29,306 nucleotides of DNA from SM23-32 sp964434535 (GTDB taxonomy: Bacteria; Planctomycetota; Brocadiia; SM23-32), in contig CAYSWA010000026.1 of assembly GCA_964434535.1 (NCBI GenBank), positions 1-29,306 of the forward strand, written 5' to 3'. The translations under genes and the position numbers were made by a program. The notes under the pieces were generated by a model. The model was not told where the DNA came from. It did no database searches and saw only the letters and a program-made list of their open reading frames with translations. Positions 1 to 8,754 of this stretch are shown here, piece by piece. Each line of letters starts with the position of its first letter. Position 1 is the first letter of the stretch.

Positions 1-20
1 CCCCCTCGTCCTCTGCCGTC

Positions 21-79
21 CTTCGTGTTCTTCGTGATCTTCGTGGTGAGAGCCTTACCGTTAGCCGTCTTTCGTGGTG
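21..79. repeat. short CTTCGTGNT tandem repeat at the window start
   Basis: Three head-to-tail copies of a 9-base unit (CTTCGTGTT, CTTCGTGAT, CTTCGTGGT) occupy 21-47. A related copy, CTTTCGTGGTGA, lies at about 68-79, just before the first gene. The copies lie upstream of the most credible start codon, so I treat them as extragenic even though the reading frame stays open through them. Function unknown. Confidence 0.5.
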
Positions 80-87
80 AGGGCGTG

Positions 88-3000
88 ATGAGAGCAAGCG
101 AACACATGAGCCCCTTCGCCGACCGGCGCCGGGGCGCGGCGCTGTTCATCGCCATCATGGTGCTGGCCGGGCTGTTCTTCCTGGCGCTGCCGTTCGCCGT
201 CTTCATGCGGCTCCAGCACAGCGCGGCCACGCAGGCGCTCCAGACCACCCGCGCCCGCTACGGCGAGATGGGCGCGCTGAACCAGTCCCGCGCCCTCCTC
301 TACCAGGGCTGGGGCAACGTCGAGGATCCCAACCCTCTCACTCCCCCGCCGCACGCCTTCCCCTTCGACAACCCCGACGTGGACACCCTCTGGGAGTTCC
401 ACACGACGCTGCGCACGCAGACGACGGGGGATATCCTGGCCAGCGGCGGTGATCCCGACTTCGAGGTCAACTTCGGCGTCGAGTGGGCGCTCGGGCTGCC
501 CAACGACGGCGACCCCGACACCGTGGACGGCTACATCCGCGTGGGCGAGGAGTGGATGGGCTACACCGACATTAATTTGACCTCCCTTACCTCGCCCACC
601 GGCACGCTCACCGTGCCCGACTCGCAGCGCGGCCTGTTCAGCACGACGGCGGCCTCGCATCCGGACGGCTCGCCCGTCTCCTTCTTCCCGGACCTGGAGC
701 TATGGCACGCGGACATCCGCGACCCGCAGGCCCGCATCAACGTCAACACCGCCCCCTACCAGGTGATCGTGAACCTGCTCGGCTACCTGCGCATCTGGGG
801 CAACTCGCCCGAGGACGCGCCGACCGGCGACGATGCCTACGACTTCCCGACCGACACGCAGCAGGCGATCGCCAGCGCCGTCTCCTCCTACCGGCTCTAC
901 TACTCCTACTGGAACAACAACGCGGAGGACGACGGCGACTACATCCGGTTCCCCAGCGTCAACGCGGTGAAGAACATCTCGCTGGCGCCGTGGTTCCAGG
1001 GGCAGGGCGGGCCGTTCGAGGCGCTCGACGCCGCAGACTTCGACCGCCTCCGCCGCTACATCACCGTGCACTCGGACCTGAATGCGCCGGACATCTGGCC
1101 ATGGCTGGGCATCACCCTATGGCCCGGCAGCAGCGGCTACCCCACCGGCGCAGATGTGAACCTTGCCGAGCCGGAAGACACGCTATACTGGGCGGCCCGC
1201 CTCAACGATGCCTCCCGCGTGCCTGTGGGCAGTGTGATCGCTCTGGACAACGGAACCGACCAGCCTGAGTACCGACTCGTTGTGTCTGTCTCCGGGGGCG
1301 GCACCACGCTCGTGGACGATATCACCGACGTGACCACGGGCTGGGTTGAGGTGAACGACGTCTCAGGGATTCGGCTGTTGCACTCGTCCGACACCCCCGC
1401 GATTACTCTGCACACCCCGGCGTTCCTATACCTCGAGGATGGGGGTTTCGGGGAATGGATCGCCGTAAGCGATGTGGATGTGGATGGACCGACCAACAAG
1501 ATTTACATCAGCGAACGCCAGATCTGGAACTCGGCCTCTGTCAACCCCGATCCGGTCACCGCCACGCTGGCGGGGAACACGGTCGGTTGGCGCTACGACG
1601 CGGGAGCCGGCTATAGCAGCAACTTGGCCGATCCGGACCAGTTGGGCAACTACGCCCCTGCCGTCGCCAACATATACCGCACCGATGAGACGCACGTGCT
1701 GGTGGAGCGCCGCCACGCGATCAACATCAATACGGTGGACAACACGCTTGTCCTCACGTCGCTTCTACACGGGCTCTCCAACCCGGCGGTGCCCGCCTCC
1801 ATCGATGCCACGGAAGCTGCCGCCATCGCCACGGCCATGCTCGACTACACCAGCGCAAACGTCCACCCGGACGATCCCGTCGGGCCCCCGTTCGAGTTTT
1901 TCATCCCGCCACGCAACGAGAACTGGGTCGACGGGGTCGACATCAACGCAAGCGGGGCCGACGGCGCTCTGACGCCGAGCTCTCCCTGGAATGGCGACCC
2001 TCAGGCCGAACTCGACGACTTCTTCGCCGCGCTCGGCCCCACCGGGGCGGGGCTGATCGACGCCGACCAGGTGACCCTGCTTCAGCAGAACTTCCAGGAC
2101 GAGCATCCAACCCTCTGGCCCGCCGTCTCCACCATCCCGCTGCGGTTCAACAGCGGCGAGGTGGTCGGCGTCGAGGCGCTCGGCGTGGTCGACAACCCCG
2201 CCCGCACCCCCGTCGGCCAGTCGCCACTGCTCGCCCTGGAGCGCGGGCGCCACTACGACATCACCCCGCCCCTGGCCGGGCTCTACTGGACCCTGCGCAC
2301 CCAGAAGGACTTCCTGACCGACGGCGGCGCCGGCCTGCTCATCGCCCTGACCAACCCCTTGATGGAGGGGCTCGCCGGCGCCCTGCTGGCCGCCCATCCC
2401 GACTACGACAACGCCGACCCGGGCGTCGGCACCGTCGCGCCCGGCCTCGACGCCCCGACGCTGCGCCACGCGCTCTACCTGCCCCCCGATACCCCGCTCT
2501 ACACCACCGCCGTGCTCGGGTTCCACGGCAGCGGCGGCGCGGACTTCGACCTCGACTACTCGATCGCCGACGATGAGGACGAGCTGACGGCCGACCTGGA
2601 GCGCACCGCCTGGAACACCAGCGCCCACGGCCTGCGCAAGCAGCGCCTGCGCTACCCCACGCGCCACGCCGAGCCGGTCAAGGCCCGCCACCTGGAGGCG
2701 AGCGCCTTCCACCGCACCATGCAGCCGTTCGCCGTCGAGTTCTGGATCCGCCCCGCGCATGACGATCCGCTCTCGCGCCAGCTCCTCTTCGACATCGGGC
2801 CCCAGGACGTGGCCAACGCCAGCGACAGCGACGCGAAGAACCAGGTGCGCGTCTACCTGGAGAACGAGGGGATCGTGGTGCGGATCGACGAACCGATCTA
2901 CGAGGCGAACGAGGGCTACGCCGGCTACGTGACGGCCCGCACCTCGGGCGACTTCGAGTTCGCGGCCGACGTCTGGCACCACGTGGCCATCGCCGTGGCC

Positions 3001-5094
3001 GGGCCGTTCCGCGACGAGATCGCCATCTTCGTCGACGGCATCTACGACACGGACATGGAATGGCTCTACAACTACCTGGACCCCGTGACGGGCGTCGCCG
3101 GCGCCAAGAGCGCGGCCGAGGTCGTCGAGGGCACCATCATGCCGCTCGGGATGAGATACCCGAACAAGGACACCGACCGCACGACGGTGACGCTGGGGCG
3201 GGACGACGAGTTCGGCTTCTGGCCCGCCGGGAGCATGGAGATCGGCGTCGAGGACGCGGGCTTCCTCCCGCCGAAGGGCGCCGTGGTGATCGGCCGCGCG
3301 GACTATGCCTACGCCTACGAAGACATCTGGGAGGATCAGCCCATCACCGTCCCCGACGGCCCCGGCGGCACGACGACGCTCACGGTGGACCTGCTGGACC
3401 TGGTCAAGCCGCTCGACGAGCCGCACTACGAGGGCGAGCAGGTGGTGATGATGCTGCCGCTCTGCCGGACCGTCCGCCACACCAGCGACGACCCCGTGGA
3501 GGCGGGCACGGGCTACCGCCTGCCGGCCGACACGGTGATGGTGATGAAACATGCCGAGCTGACGGAGGGCAACGGCTCCTACGAGCAGGTCGGCGAGCTG
3601 GTGGTGGACGGGGAGGCCGGCCCCTCGCTGGTCCACCCCGAGATGCTCCACTACGTCTGGCTGGCGGTGGGGCCGGGCGAGGCCGGCGCGCAGCCGTTCA
3701 GCGTGCTGAGCGACACCGAGCTGGTGCACGCCGACGCCGACGCCTACAAGTTCGTCGGCGGCTACACCGAGGCGGTCCTCGGCGGCAGCCTGCCCAACGG
3801 CGGCATCGGCGAGGCGTTCGGCGTCGGCGGCGATCGGCGGGCCGACAAGGACAAAGTCGGCCTCTTCCAGGGCGAGCTGGACGAGCTGCGCATCACCGCC
3901 CTGCCCCTGGCGCTGACGGCCGGCGACTGGACGGGCGAGAGCGCCACCGTCTGGACGTGGAGGTGGGAGGAGACCGACCCGTTCTTCGGCGAGACCTGGC
4001 CGCACATGGAGATCGAGCCGGGCGTGGACTTCACCATGACCGCCGAGGCACCCGTCCACCTGGAGGGCGGCTACTTCCTCGCCCAGGGCCGGGCCTACAG
4101 CTACGAGAGCTACGACACCGCCACTCATCGGTTCCTGGACATCAAGAAGGTAGCGGCGGACCTGACGGCCCTGCCCGAGGAGCCCGCGGGCCTCTACGCC
4201 GGCCACGGCGAGCTGCGCCCGATCATCCCGGTCAACTGGCTCGCCACCACGACGCTGGCCGGTTCGATCACGGATACCGAGATACCGGTCAGCGACGCCA
4301 GCCAGTTCCCCGCGCAGGGCTACGCGCAGATCGGGCGGGACATCATCGCCTACGACGGGGTGGACCTGAGCGTGACGCCGCACCGGCTGACGCGCAGCGC
4401 GATCCTGCAGAAGACCTCGCTTGATTCCGACTGGACCTACAACCTGGCGTTCAACTTCCCGACGAGCGTCTCCCCCGAGCCTCGCAAGGAGCTCGACCCG
4501 CACTCGGCGGGCCAGCAGATCGTGCGCCACCTGCCCGTGCGGCACCTGGACCGCTACCGCTCGGGGGTCGAGCCGGCCCACCCGAACTACCCCTGGGACG
4601 TGCACACGAACTACGACGACGCGGACCTCGCCAAGGCGTCGATGCTCAGCTACGCGAAGAGCTGGAGCGCGTCGGTCGACCTGAGCATGGTCTGGTGGCG
4701 CCTGAAGGAGCCGCTGGAGGACAACCAGCGGGTCGCCGTGCTGGTGGGCATCAACGATCCGGGCACGGGCTGGGAGAACGTGCTGCCCCAGCCCCATCCG
4801 GACGCCACCGAGACGTGGCTCTACGGCGTGGTCCAGGACGGCACGGAGCAGGTGATCTGGATCGACGAGGCGGCCGGCCAGTACATCGCCATCGACGCGC
4901 AGGGCGGGGCGTTCTGGTTCGGACAGGAGCCGGCCGAGGACGTAGAGGTCCGCTTCTACTTCGACCTCGGCTTCACGCATCCCTACGCGGTGGCGCTCGA
5001 TACGAACACCGGCCTCACCGAGGGCTGGGAGCGTATGATCGAGGTGGACGAGGTCGGCATCCAGGCGACGCCGCAGTCCAGCACCTTCCAGTGA
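88..5094 (+). CDS. giant GspK-like pseudopilin with LamG domain
   Basis: A 1668-residue protein. The N-terminus has a basic stretch, a GAALFIAIMVLAG hydrophobic segment and no Glu at position +5, as in type II secretion minor pseudopilin GspK. Two GspK-like Asn-rich motifs follow: INVNTAP near residue 217 and ININTVD near residue 545. GspK is normally about 300-350 residues, so this is roughly five times longer. A LamG/concanavalin-like fold starts near residue 870 (VEFWIRP, WHHVAIAV, IFVDG) and appears to finish only near residue 1261 (GELDELRIT), implying a large insert. ATG 88 was chosen because it sits just before the basic/hydrophobic signal; the frame stays open upstream to 25, through the CTTCGTG repeats. 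It is 16 bases from the next pseudopilin gene, so they are probably cotranscribed. Predicted to be membrane anchored with an extracytoplasmic body. The GspK relationship is fairly sure; the function of the insert is unknown. Confidence 0.8.
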   Translation: MRASEHMSPFADRRRGAALFIAIMVLAGLFFLALPFAVFMRLQHSAATQALQTTRARYGEMGALNQSRALLYQGWGNVEDPNPLTPPPHAFPFDNPDVDTLWEFHTTLRTQTTGDILASGGDPDFEVNFGVEWALGLPNDGDPDTVDGYIRVGEEWMGYTDINLTSLTSPTGTLTVPDSQRGLFSTTAASHPDGSPVSFFPDLELWHADIRDPQARINVNTAPYQVIVNLLGYLRIWGNSPEDAPTGDDAYDFPTDTQQAIASAVSSYRLYYSYWNNNAEDDGDYIRFPSVNAVKNISLAPWFQGQGGPFEALDAADFDRLRRYITVHSDLNAPDIWPWLGITLWPGSSGYPTGADVNLAEPEDTLYWAARLNDASRVPVGSVIALDNGTDQPEYRLVVSVSGGGTTLVDDITDVTTGWVEVNDVSGIRLLHSSDTPAITLHTPAFLYLEDGGFGEWIAVSDVDVDGPTNKIYISERQIWNSASVNPDPVTATLAGNTVGWRYDAGAGYSSNLADPDQLGNYAPAVANIYRTDETHVLVERRHAININTVDNTLVLTSLLHGLSNPAVPASIDATEAAAIATAMLDYTSANVHPDDPVGPPFEFFIPPRNENWVDGVDINASGADGALTPSSPWNGDPQAELDDFFAALGPTGAGLIDADQVTLLQQNFQDEHPTLWPAVSTIPLRFNSGEVVGVEALGVVDNPARTPVGQSPLLALERGRHYDITPPLAGLYWTLRTQKDFLTDGGAGLLIALTNPLMEGLAGALLAAHPDYDNADPGVGTVAPGLDAPTLRHALYLPPDTPLYTTAVLGFHGSGGADFDLDYSIADDEDELTADLERTAWNTSAHGLRKQRLRYPTRHAEPVKARHLEASAFHRTMQPFAVEFWIRPAHDDPLSRQLLFDIGPQDVANASDSDAKNQVRVYLENEGIVVRIDEPIYEANEGYAGYVTARTSGDFEFAADVWHHVAIAVAGPFRDEIAIFVDGIYDTDMEWLYNYLDPVTGVAGAKSAAEVVEGTIMPLGMRYPNKDTDRTTVTLGRDDEFGFWPAGSMEIGVEDAGFLPPKGAVVIGRADYAYAYEDIWEDQPITVPDGPGGTTTLTVDLLDLVKPLDEPHYEGEQVVMMLPLCRTVRHTSDDPVEAGTGYRLPADTVMVMKHAELTEGNGSYEQVGELVVDGEAGPSLVHPEMLHYVWLAVGPGEAGAQPFSVLSDTELVHADADAYKFVGGYTEAVLGGSLPNGGIGEAFGVGGDRRADKDKVGLFQGELDELRITALPLALTAGDWTGESATVWTWRWEETDPFFGETWPHMEIEPGVDFTMTAEAPVHLEGGYFLAQGRAYSYESYDTATHRFLDIKKVAADLTALPEEPAGLYAGHGELRPIIPVNWLATTTLAGSITDTEIPVSDASQFPAQGYAQIGRDIIAYDGVDLSVTPHRLTRSAILQKTSLDSDWTYNLAFNFPTSVSPEPRKELDPHSAGQQIVRHLPVRHLDRYRSGVEPAHPNYPWDVHTNYDDADLAKASMLSYAKSWSASVDLSMVWWRLKEPLEDNQRVAVLVGINDPGTGWENVLPQPHPDATETWLYGVVQDGTEQVIWIDEAAGQYIAIDAQGGAFWFGQEPAEDVEVRFYFDLGFTHPYAVALDTNTGLTEGWERMIEVDEVGIQATPQSSTFQ

Positions 5095-5110
5095 TCGGGA
5101 CGGCGAGGGA

Positions 5111-6534
5111 ATGACTTCGAAACGAACCGAAACGCGCCGCGCGGGCTTCACGCTGGTGGAGCTTCTGGTGGCGATCACGCTGGTGCTGATCTTCGGGGCG
5201 ATGGCGGCGGCGCTGATGCGCCAGGGCACGGCGATGTGGCGCTCCGGCCACCGGCGCAGCTACGCCTACGATACGGCCGCGGCCGTCTTCCAGCAGCTCG
5301 ATCGCGACCTGGGCGCCGCCCGCAGCCAGTTCTGGACGACCGACGTCGAGTCCTACGACCCGCGCGTGCAGTTCCACGTGGACCNNNNNNNNNNNNNNNN
5401 NNNNNNNNNNNNNNNNNNNNNNNNNNNNNNNNNNNNNNNNNNNNNNNNNNNNNNNNNNNNNNNNNNNNNNNNNNNNNNNNNNNNACGCGCGGCCAGCAGC
5501 AGCGGCTCCGCTTCGTGCGCGCCATCCCCGAGGACACGCTGAACCCCCGCCTGCGCCAGGCCGGCGACGGGCTCAACAACGACAACGACTTCGCCGACAC
5601 GAATGACGACGGGACGCTGGCCCCGCCCGACGGCCCGCGCGTCGACGAGGAGTACTACAACCAGAAGGACGACCCGCAGGACGACCTGGAGGATCACTCG
5701 GTGAGCCCGCCGGTGCCGGGGCCGGACGGGTACCTGGACTACAGCGACGGGCTGATCGACGAGGACCTGATGCCCCTGGAGGGCATGTGCGAGGTGGCCT
5801 ACCTGATGGGCCTCGCCCCCGCCGACCAGCACACCCTCTACCGCGGCGTGCTGGCGCCGATCGGCGAGACCGTGCCCGTGCCGACCCAGAGCGGCTTCCG
5901 GCCCGAGGGCTGGAACGTGACGCTCTTCGAAGACGATTACCTGCAGCACGCCGCCGAGGTGCAGGCGAAGGCCGTGGCGCTGACCGAGAACGTGGTGCTC
6001 CACTTCGAGCTGCGGCTCTGGAGCCAGTACACCACCACCTGGGACGCCGCCGTGCCCTGGGGGCCGTGGAACGAGTCGTGGGAGCCCGAGCCATGCGGGC
6101 CGAAGTTCGACTGGAACAGCGACGGGGACATGCCCAATGTCTGGCAGGACAACATCTTCCCCCGGGCCCTGATGGCCGTGGTGGTGATCGAGCCGCCCGA
6201 GCGGCTCCGGGCGCCGGGGGGGATGCGCCTGCGGGAGGATATCGACGCCCACGACCTCCAGATACCCATCACGGGGACGCTGCCGGCCTACAACGCCCGG
6301 TGGCCCTACCTGCTGCTGCGCAACCCGGAGGGGGAGGAGTGGGTGCGTTTCCAGACCTTCGACGAGGCCGAGCAGCGGTTCTTGCTGAACCCGTTCGACC
6401 CGCTCGGCACGCGGGGGCGGCGCGGCACCTGGGCGCGCTCGCACCCGGCCGGCACGGAGGTGCTGCTCGGCTACACGCTCAGCTCGGTCTTCCACAACCC
6501 GACCGGCCGCGAGTTCTGGGGGGAGGCGCCGTAG
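5111..6534 (+). CDS. GspJ/PulG-like prepilin, interrupted by assembly gap
   Basis: The N-terminus carries a classic class III prepilin site: basic residues, then Gly12 followed by FTLVELLVAITLVLIFGAM, with Glu at +5 of the mature protein. The following sequence (helical segment, then a long acidic globular part) fits a minor pseudopilin of the GspJ type. A block of 100 N at 5385-5484 interrupts the gene. The frame before the gap (from 5111) and the frame after it (ending at 6534) differ, so the placeholder does not have the true length; I join both halves as one gene because each is open, same-strand and of the same character. A GAGGGA ribosome site lies directly before ATG 5111. The C-terminus holds a copy of the EEW...RG...SHP.G module shared with both neighbours. 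Its stop codon abuts the next start. Confidence 0.75.
5385..5484. other. assembly gap of 100 N
   Basis: Exactly 100 undetermined bases, the usual placeholder for a gap of unknown size. The coding frames on the two sides do not match across it, so the true length differs from 100 modulo 3, or the flanks contain an error. Confidence 0.99.
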
Positions 6535-7623
6535 ATGGGGCTCAAGAGGCGCAGATGGCGGCGCGTCCTGACCGACCGGAGCGGGATGACCGTGCTGGAG
6601 GTGCTGCTGGCGCTGGCGATCTTCCTGATCGGCTCGGTCAGCATCATCGGGCTCTTCGCGGCGGCCAGCGTTCTGCACGCCGACGCGGTGGGCCGGCGCA
6701 CGGCCGGCTTCGTCGCCCAGGAGCTGCTCGCCCAGGTGCAGACGATGCGGATGCGCGACGTCTACGCGAAGACAACGTTGGCGGAAGATGTGGGCGCGGG
6801 TGACACGGAAATCCAGGTAAACAGCGTGACGGCCACGATGGCCGAGCAGGCGGCGAACTTCGACGAGTGCCCGGTCGTCGCGTCCATCGCGCCGGTGCAG
6901 ACGGGCCTGGCGGATCCGATTGCGCGCACCACGGGCCCGGTGCTGATCGGCAACGAATGGATCTGGTATCCGGCCCTGCAGTTGCCCAATACCCTCGGCA
7001 ACGACCCGGCAGGCGAGCCCCTCCGCCGGCCCATGTGGGGCACGACGAGCCCCGACGCCGGCCATGCCGCAGATGATACCGTCCTCCAGCCGCGCACGTG
7101 GTACTACGTGGTGGACGACCAGGACCCGATCAACACGCCGCCGAACATGCCCTCCGACGGCGAGGGCTGGGACCCGCTGCCGGCCTCGGGCGTGGTCAGG
7201 ATATGGGTCGCCGGCAATCCGATCCACGTCGGGGGCCTGATGCCGCCGCTCTATGACGGCGACTTCAGCGCGCCCGAGCAGGGCTACCTGGTGATCGACG
7301 AGGAGTGGTTCCGCTACGAGGCGACGGGCTTCGACCCGGACCGCATCCCCCCGTGGGGGCAGGGCTGGTTCCAGATCTCGCAGACCGACGGCGAGCCCGA
7401 CCGGGGCTGGGGCGGCACGGAAGCGGTGGCCCATTCCTGCGGCTCGCCGGTGACCATCGCCCGCGAGCATCCCTACTACCCGGGCTTCTACTACACGGTG
7501 CAGTTCTACCCGGTCAACACGACCGGCCTCCAGGCGCAGGTGGTCGTCAGCGTCGGCTACCGCACCGGCGCGCTGTTCCGCGTCTGGACCTTCCGCAGCC
7601 TCTTCACGCCGACCATCTTCTGA
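6535..7623 (+). CDS. GspI-like prepilin with large secreted domain
   Basis: A 362-residue protein starting on the base after the previous stop codon (TAG then ATG). It has a basic N-terminus and a prepilin peptidase site, Gly17 followed by MTVLEVLLALAIFLIGSVS, with Glu at +5, as in GspI/PilV-type minor pseudopilins. GspI proteins are usually about 120 residues; this one carries some 250 extra extracytoplasmic residues. The extra part holds two copies of a module seen in both upstream pseudopilins: one near 6937-7086 (IGNEWIWY, then MWGTTSPDAGHAADDTV) and one near 7282-7458 (DEEWFRY, then GGTEAVAHSCGSPV). Probably the last gene of a three-gene pseudopilin operon, because a terminator-like hairpin follows. 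No secretion ATPase or secretin gene is visible here, so the assembly machinery must be encoded elsewhere. Confidence 0.78.
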   Translation: MGLKRRRWRRVLTDRSGMTVLEVLLALAIFLIGSVSIIGLFAAASVLHADAVGRRTAGFVAQELLAQVQTMRMRDVYAKTTLAEDVGAGDTEIQVNSVTATMAEQAANFDECPVVASIAPVQTGLADPIARTTGPVLIGNEWIWYPALQLPNTLGNDPAGEPLRRPMWGTTSPDAGHAADDTVLQPRTWYYVVDDQDPINTPPNMPSDGEGWDPLPASGVVRIWVAGNPIHVGGLMPPLYDGDFSAPEQGYLVIDEEWFRYEATGFDPDRIPPWGQGWFQISQTDGEPDRGWGGTEAVAHSCGSPVTIAREHPYYPGFYYTVQFYPVNTTGLQAQVVVSVGYRTGALFRVWTFRSLFTPTIF

Positions 7624-7647
7624 GCCGGCCCCGGCCGGAGCCGACAC

Positions 7648-7668
7648 CGGGGACTGTCCCCGACTTTT
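7648..7668 (+). terminator. probable intrinsic terminator after pseudopilin operon
   Basis: A 6-bp stem CGGGGA/TCCCCG with a CTG loop is followed by ACTTTT, 25 bases after the pseudopilin stop. The T-run is short (four), so termination strength is uncertain. The core GGGGACTGTCCCC could instead be a dispersed extragenic palindrome. Confidence 0.5.
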
Positions 7669-7691
7669 GGCGGCATCCGGCCCCGCCGGCG

Positions 7692-7700
7692 TGGTATCAT
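7692..7700 (+). promoter_or_regulatory. possible extended -10 for the epimerase gene
   Basis: TGGTATCAT lies 34 bases before the GTG start. No good -35 hexamer is seen at 16-18 bases upstream, so this rests on the extended -10 form alone, which resembles TGGTAT sequences before two other genes in this window. Confidence 0.3.
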
Positions 7701-7733
7701 CCCCGCATCCCCACCCATGCGCGGAGGGCGCAC

Positions 7734-8708
7734 GTGAGCGTGCTGGTCACCGGCGGCGCGGGCTTCATCGGCAGCCACCTTGTCGACCGCCTGGCGGCCG
7801 CCGGCCGGCGCGTGCGGGTGCTGGACAACTTCGACCCGTTCTACCCGCCCGAGGTGAAGCGGGCCAACCTGGCCGGCGCGCTCGCCACGGGGAGCGTGGA
7901 GCTGATCGAGGGCGACGTGCGCGACGCGCGGCTCTGCCGCTCCGTGCTCGGGGGGGGCGAGGTGGAGGCCGTCGTGCACCTGGCCGCGCGTGCGGGCGTG
8001 CGGCCCTCCATCGAGGAGCCGGCCCTCTACGAGGAGGTCAACTGCGCCGGCACGCTGAACCTGCTGGAGGCGGCGCGGCGGGCGGGCGGGCTGCGGCGCT
8101 TCATCCTCGGCTCCAGCTCCTCGGTCTACGGCGCCGATGCCCCGGTGCCCTTCCGCGAGGCCGACGCGGCCGGCGAGCCCGTCTCGCCGTATGCGGCCAC
8201 GAAGCGGGCGGCCGAGCTCTACGGGCACGTCTACCACCGCCTGCACGGGCTGCCGGTGCTCTGCCTGCGCCTGTTCACCGTCTACGGCCCCCGCCAGCGC
8301 CCGGACCTGGCCATCCACAAGTTCACCCGCCTGATCGAGGCGGGCGAACCGATACCCGTCTACGGCGACGGCACCAGCCGGCGCGACTACACCTACTGCG
8401 ACGACGTGGTGGACGGCGTGATGGCCGCCCTGGGGCCGGCCGGCGACGGGCTCGGCTTCGAGATCATCAACCTGGGCCACTCCGAGCCGGTCGAGCTGCG
8501 GCGCCTGATCGAGATGCTGGAATGGGCCCTGGGGCGGGAGGCGCGCATCGAGCGGCTGCCCGACCAGCCCGGCGACGTGCCCGCCACCTGCGCCGACATC
8601 TCGAAAGCGCGCCGCCTGCTCGGCTATGAGCCGCGCGTGCCGATTGGACAGGGCATCGCCGCGTTCGTAGAATGGTTCAGGGCGCGGCAGGCCGGCGCGC
8701 AGGCGTGA
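7734..8708 (+). CDS. NAD-dependent epimerase, UDP-glucuronate 4-epimerase-like
   Basis: A 324-residue extended short-chain dehydrogenase/reductase. The N-terminus shows the Rossmann motif TGGAGFIG, then RVLDNFDPFYPPEVKRANL, which resembles the UDP-glucuronate 4-epimerase subgroup more than GalE. The catalytic Ser lies in GSSSSVYG and the Tyr-Lys pair in YAATK. A conserved LRLFTVYGPRQRPD stretch and the substrate-side motif YGDGTSRRDYTY follow. Expected reaction: interconversion of nucleotide sugars such as UDP-glucuronate and UDP-galacturonate, feeding surface polysaccharide. I chose GTG 7734 because GGAGGG at 7723-7728 is well placed and the protein then begins directly at the first beta strand; the long upstream extension of the frame overlaps the pseudopilin gene. 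A TGGTATCAT extended -10-like sequence lies just upstream. RibBA follows after 46 bases. Exact substrate is not provable from sequence. Confidence 0.85.
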   Translation: MSVLVTGGAGFIGSHLVDRLAAAGRRVRVLDNFDPFYPPEVKRANLAGALATGSVELIEGDVRDARLCRSVLGGGEVEAVVHLAARAGVRPSIEEPALYEEVNCAGTLNLLEAARRAGGLRRFILGSSSSVYGADAPVPFREADAAGEPVSPYAATKRAAELYGHVYHRLHGLPVLCLRLFTVYGPRQRPDLAIHKFTRLIEAGEPIPVYGDGTSRRDYTYCDDVVDGVMAALGPAGDGLGFEIINLGHSEPVELRRLIEMLEWALGREARIERLPDQPGDVPATCADISKARRLLGYEPRVPIGQGIAAFVEWFRARQAGAQA

Positions 8709-8754
8709 GCCGGCCCCCCGCCCGCCGCTTCCCTCCTCTGAGCGATGCCCGACC

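Noticed and set aside
1765..5229. Very long open frame (over 1100 codons) on the minus strand opposite the giant pseudopilin
   Set aside because: High-GC antisense shadow: composition is Val/Arg/Gly/His-rich with no domain signature, while the plus strand shows recognisable motifs throughout.
88..7623. Prophage tail genes, because of the EEW...RG...H..G modules
   Set aside because: All three proteins begin with pseudopilin-type helices and no phage structural, integrase or lysis gene is nearby.
8709..8754. FMN riboswitch before ribBA
   Set aside because: Only 46 bases separate it from the upstream gene and no conserved RFN-element sequence is visible.
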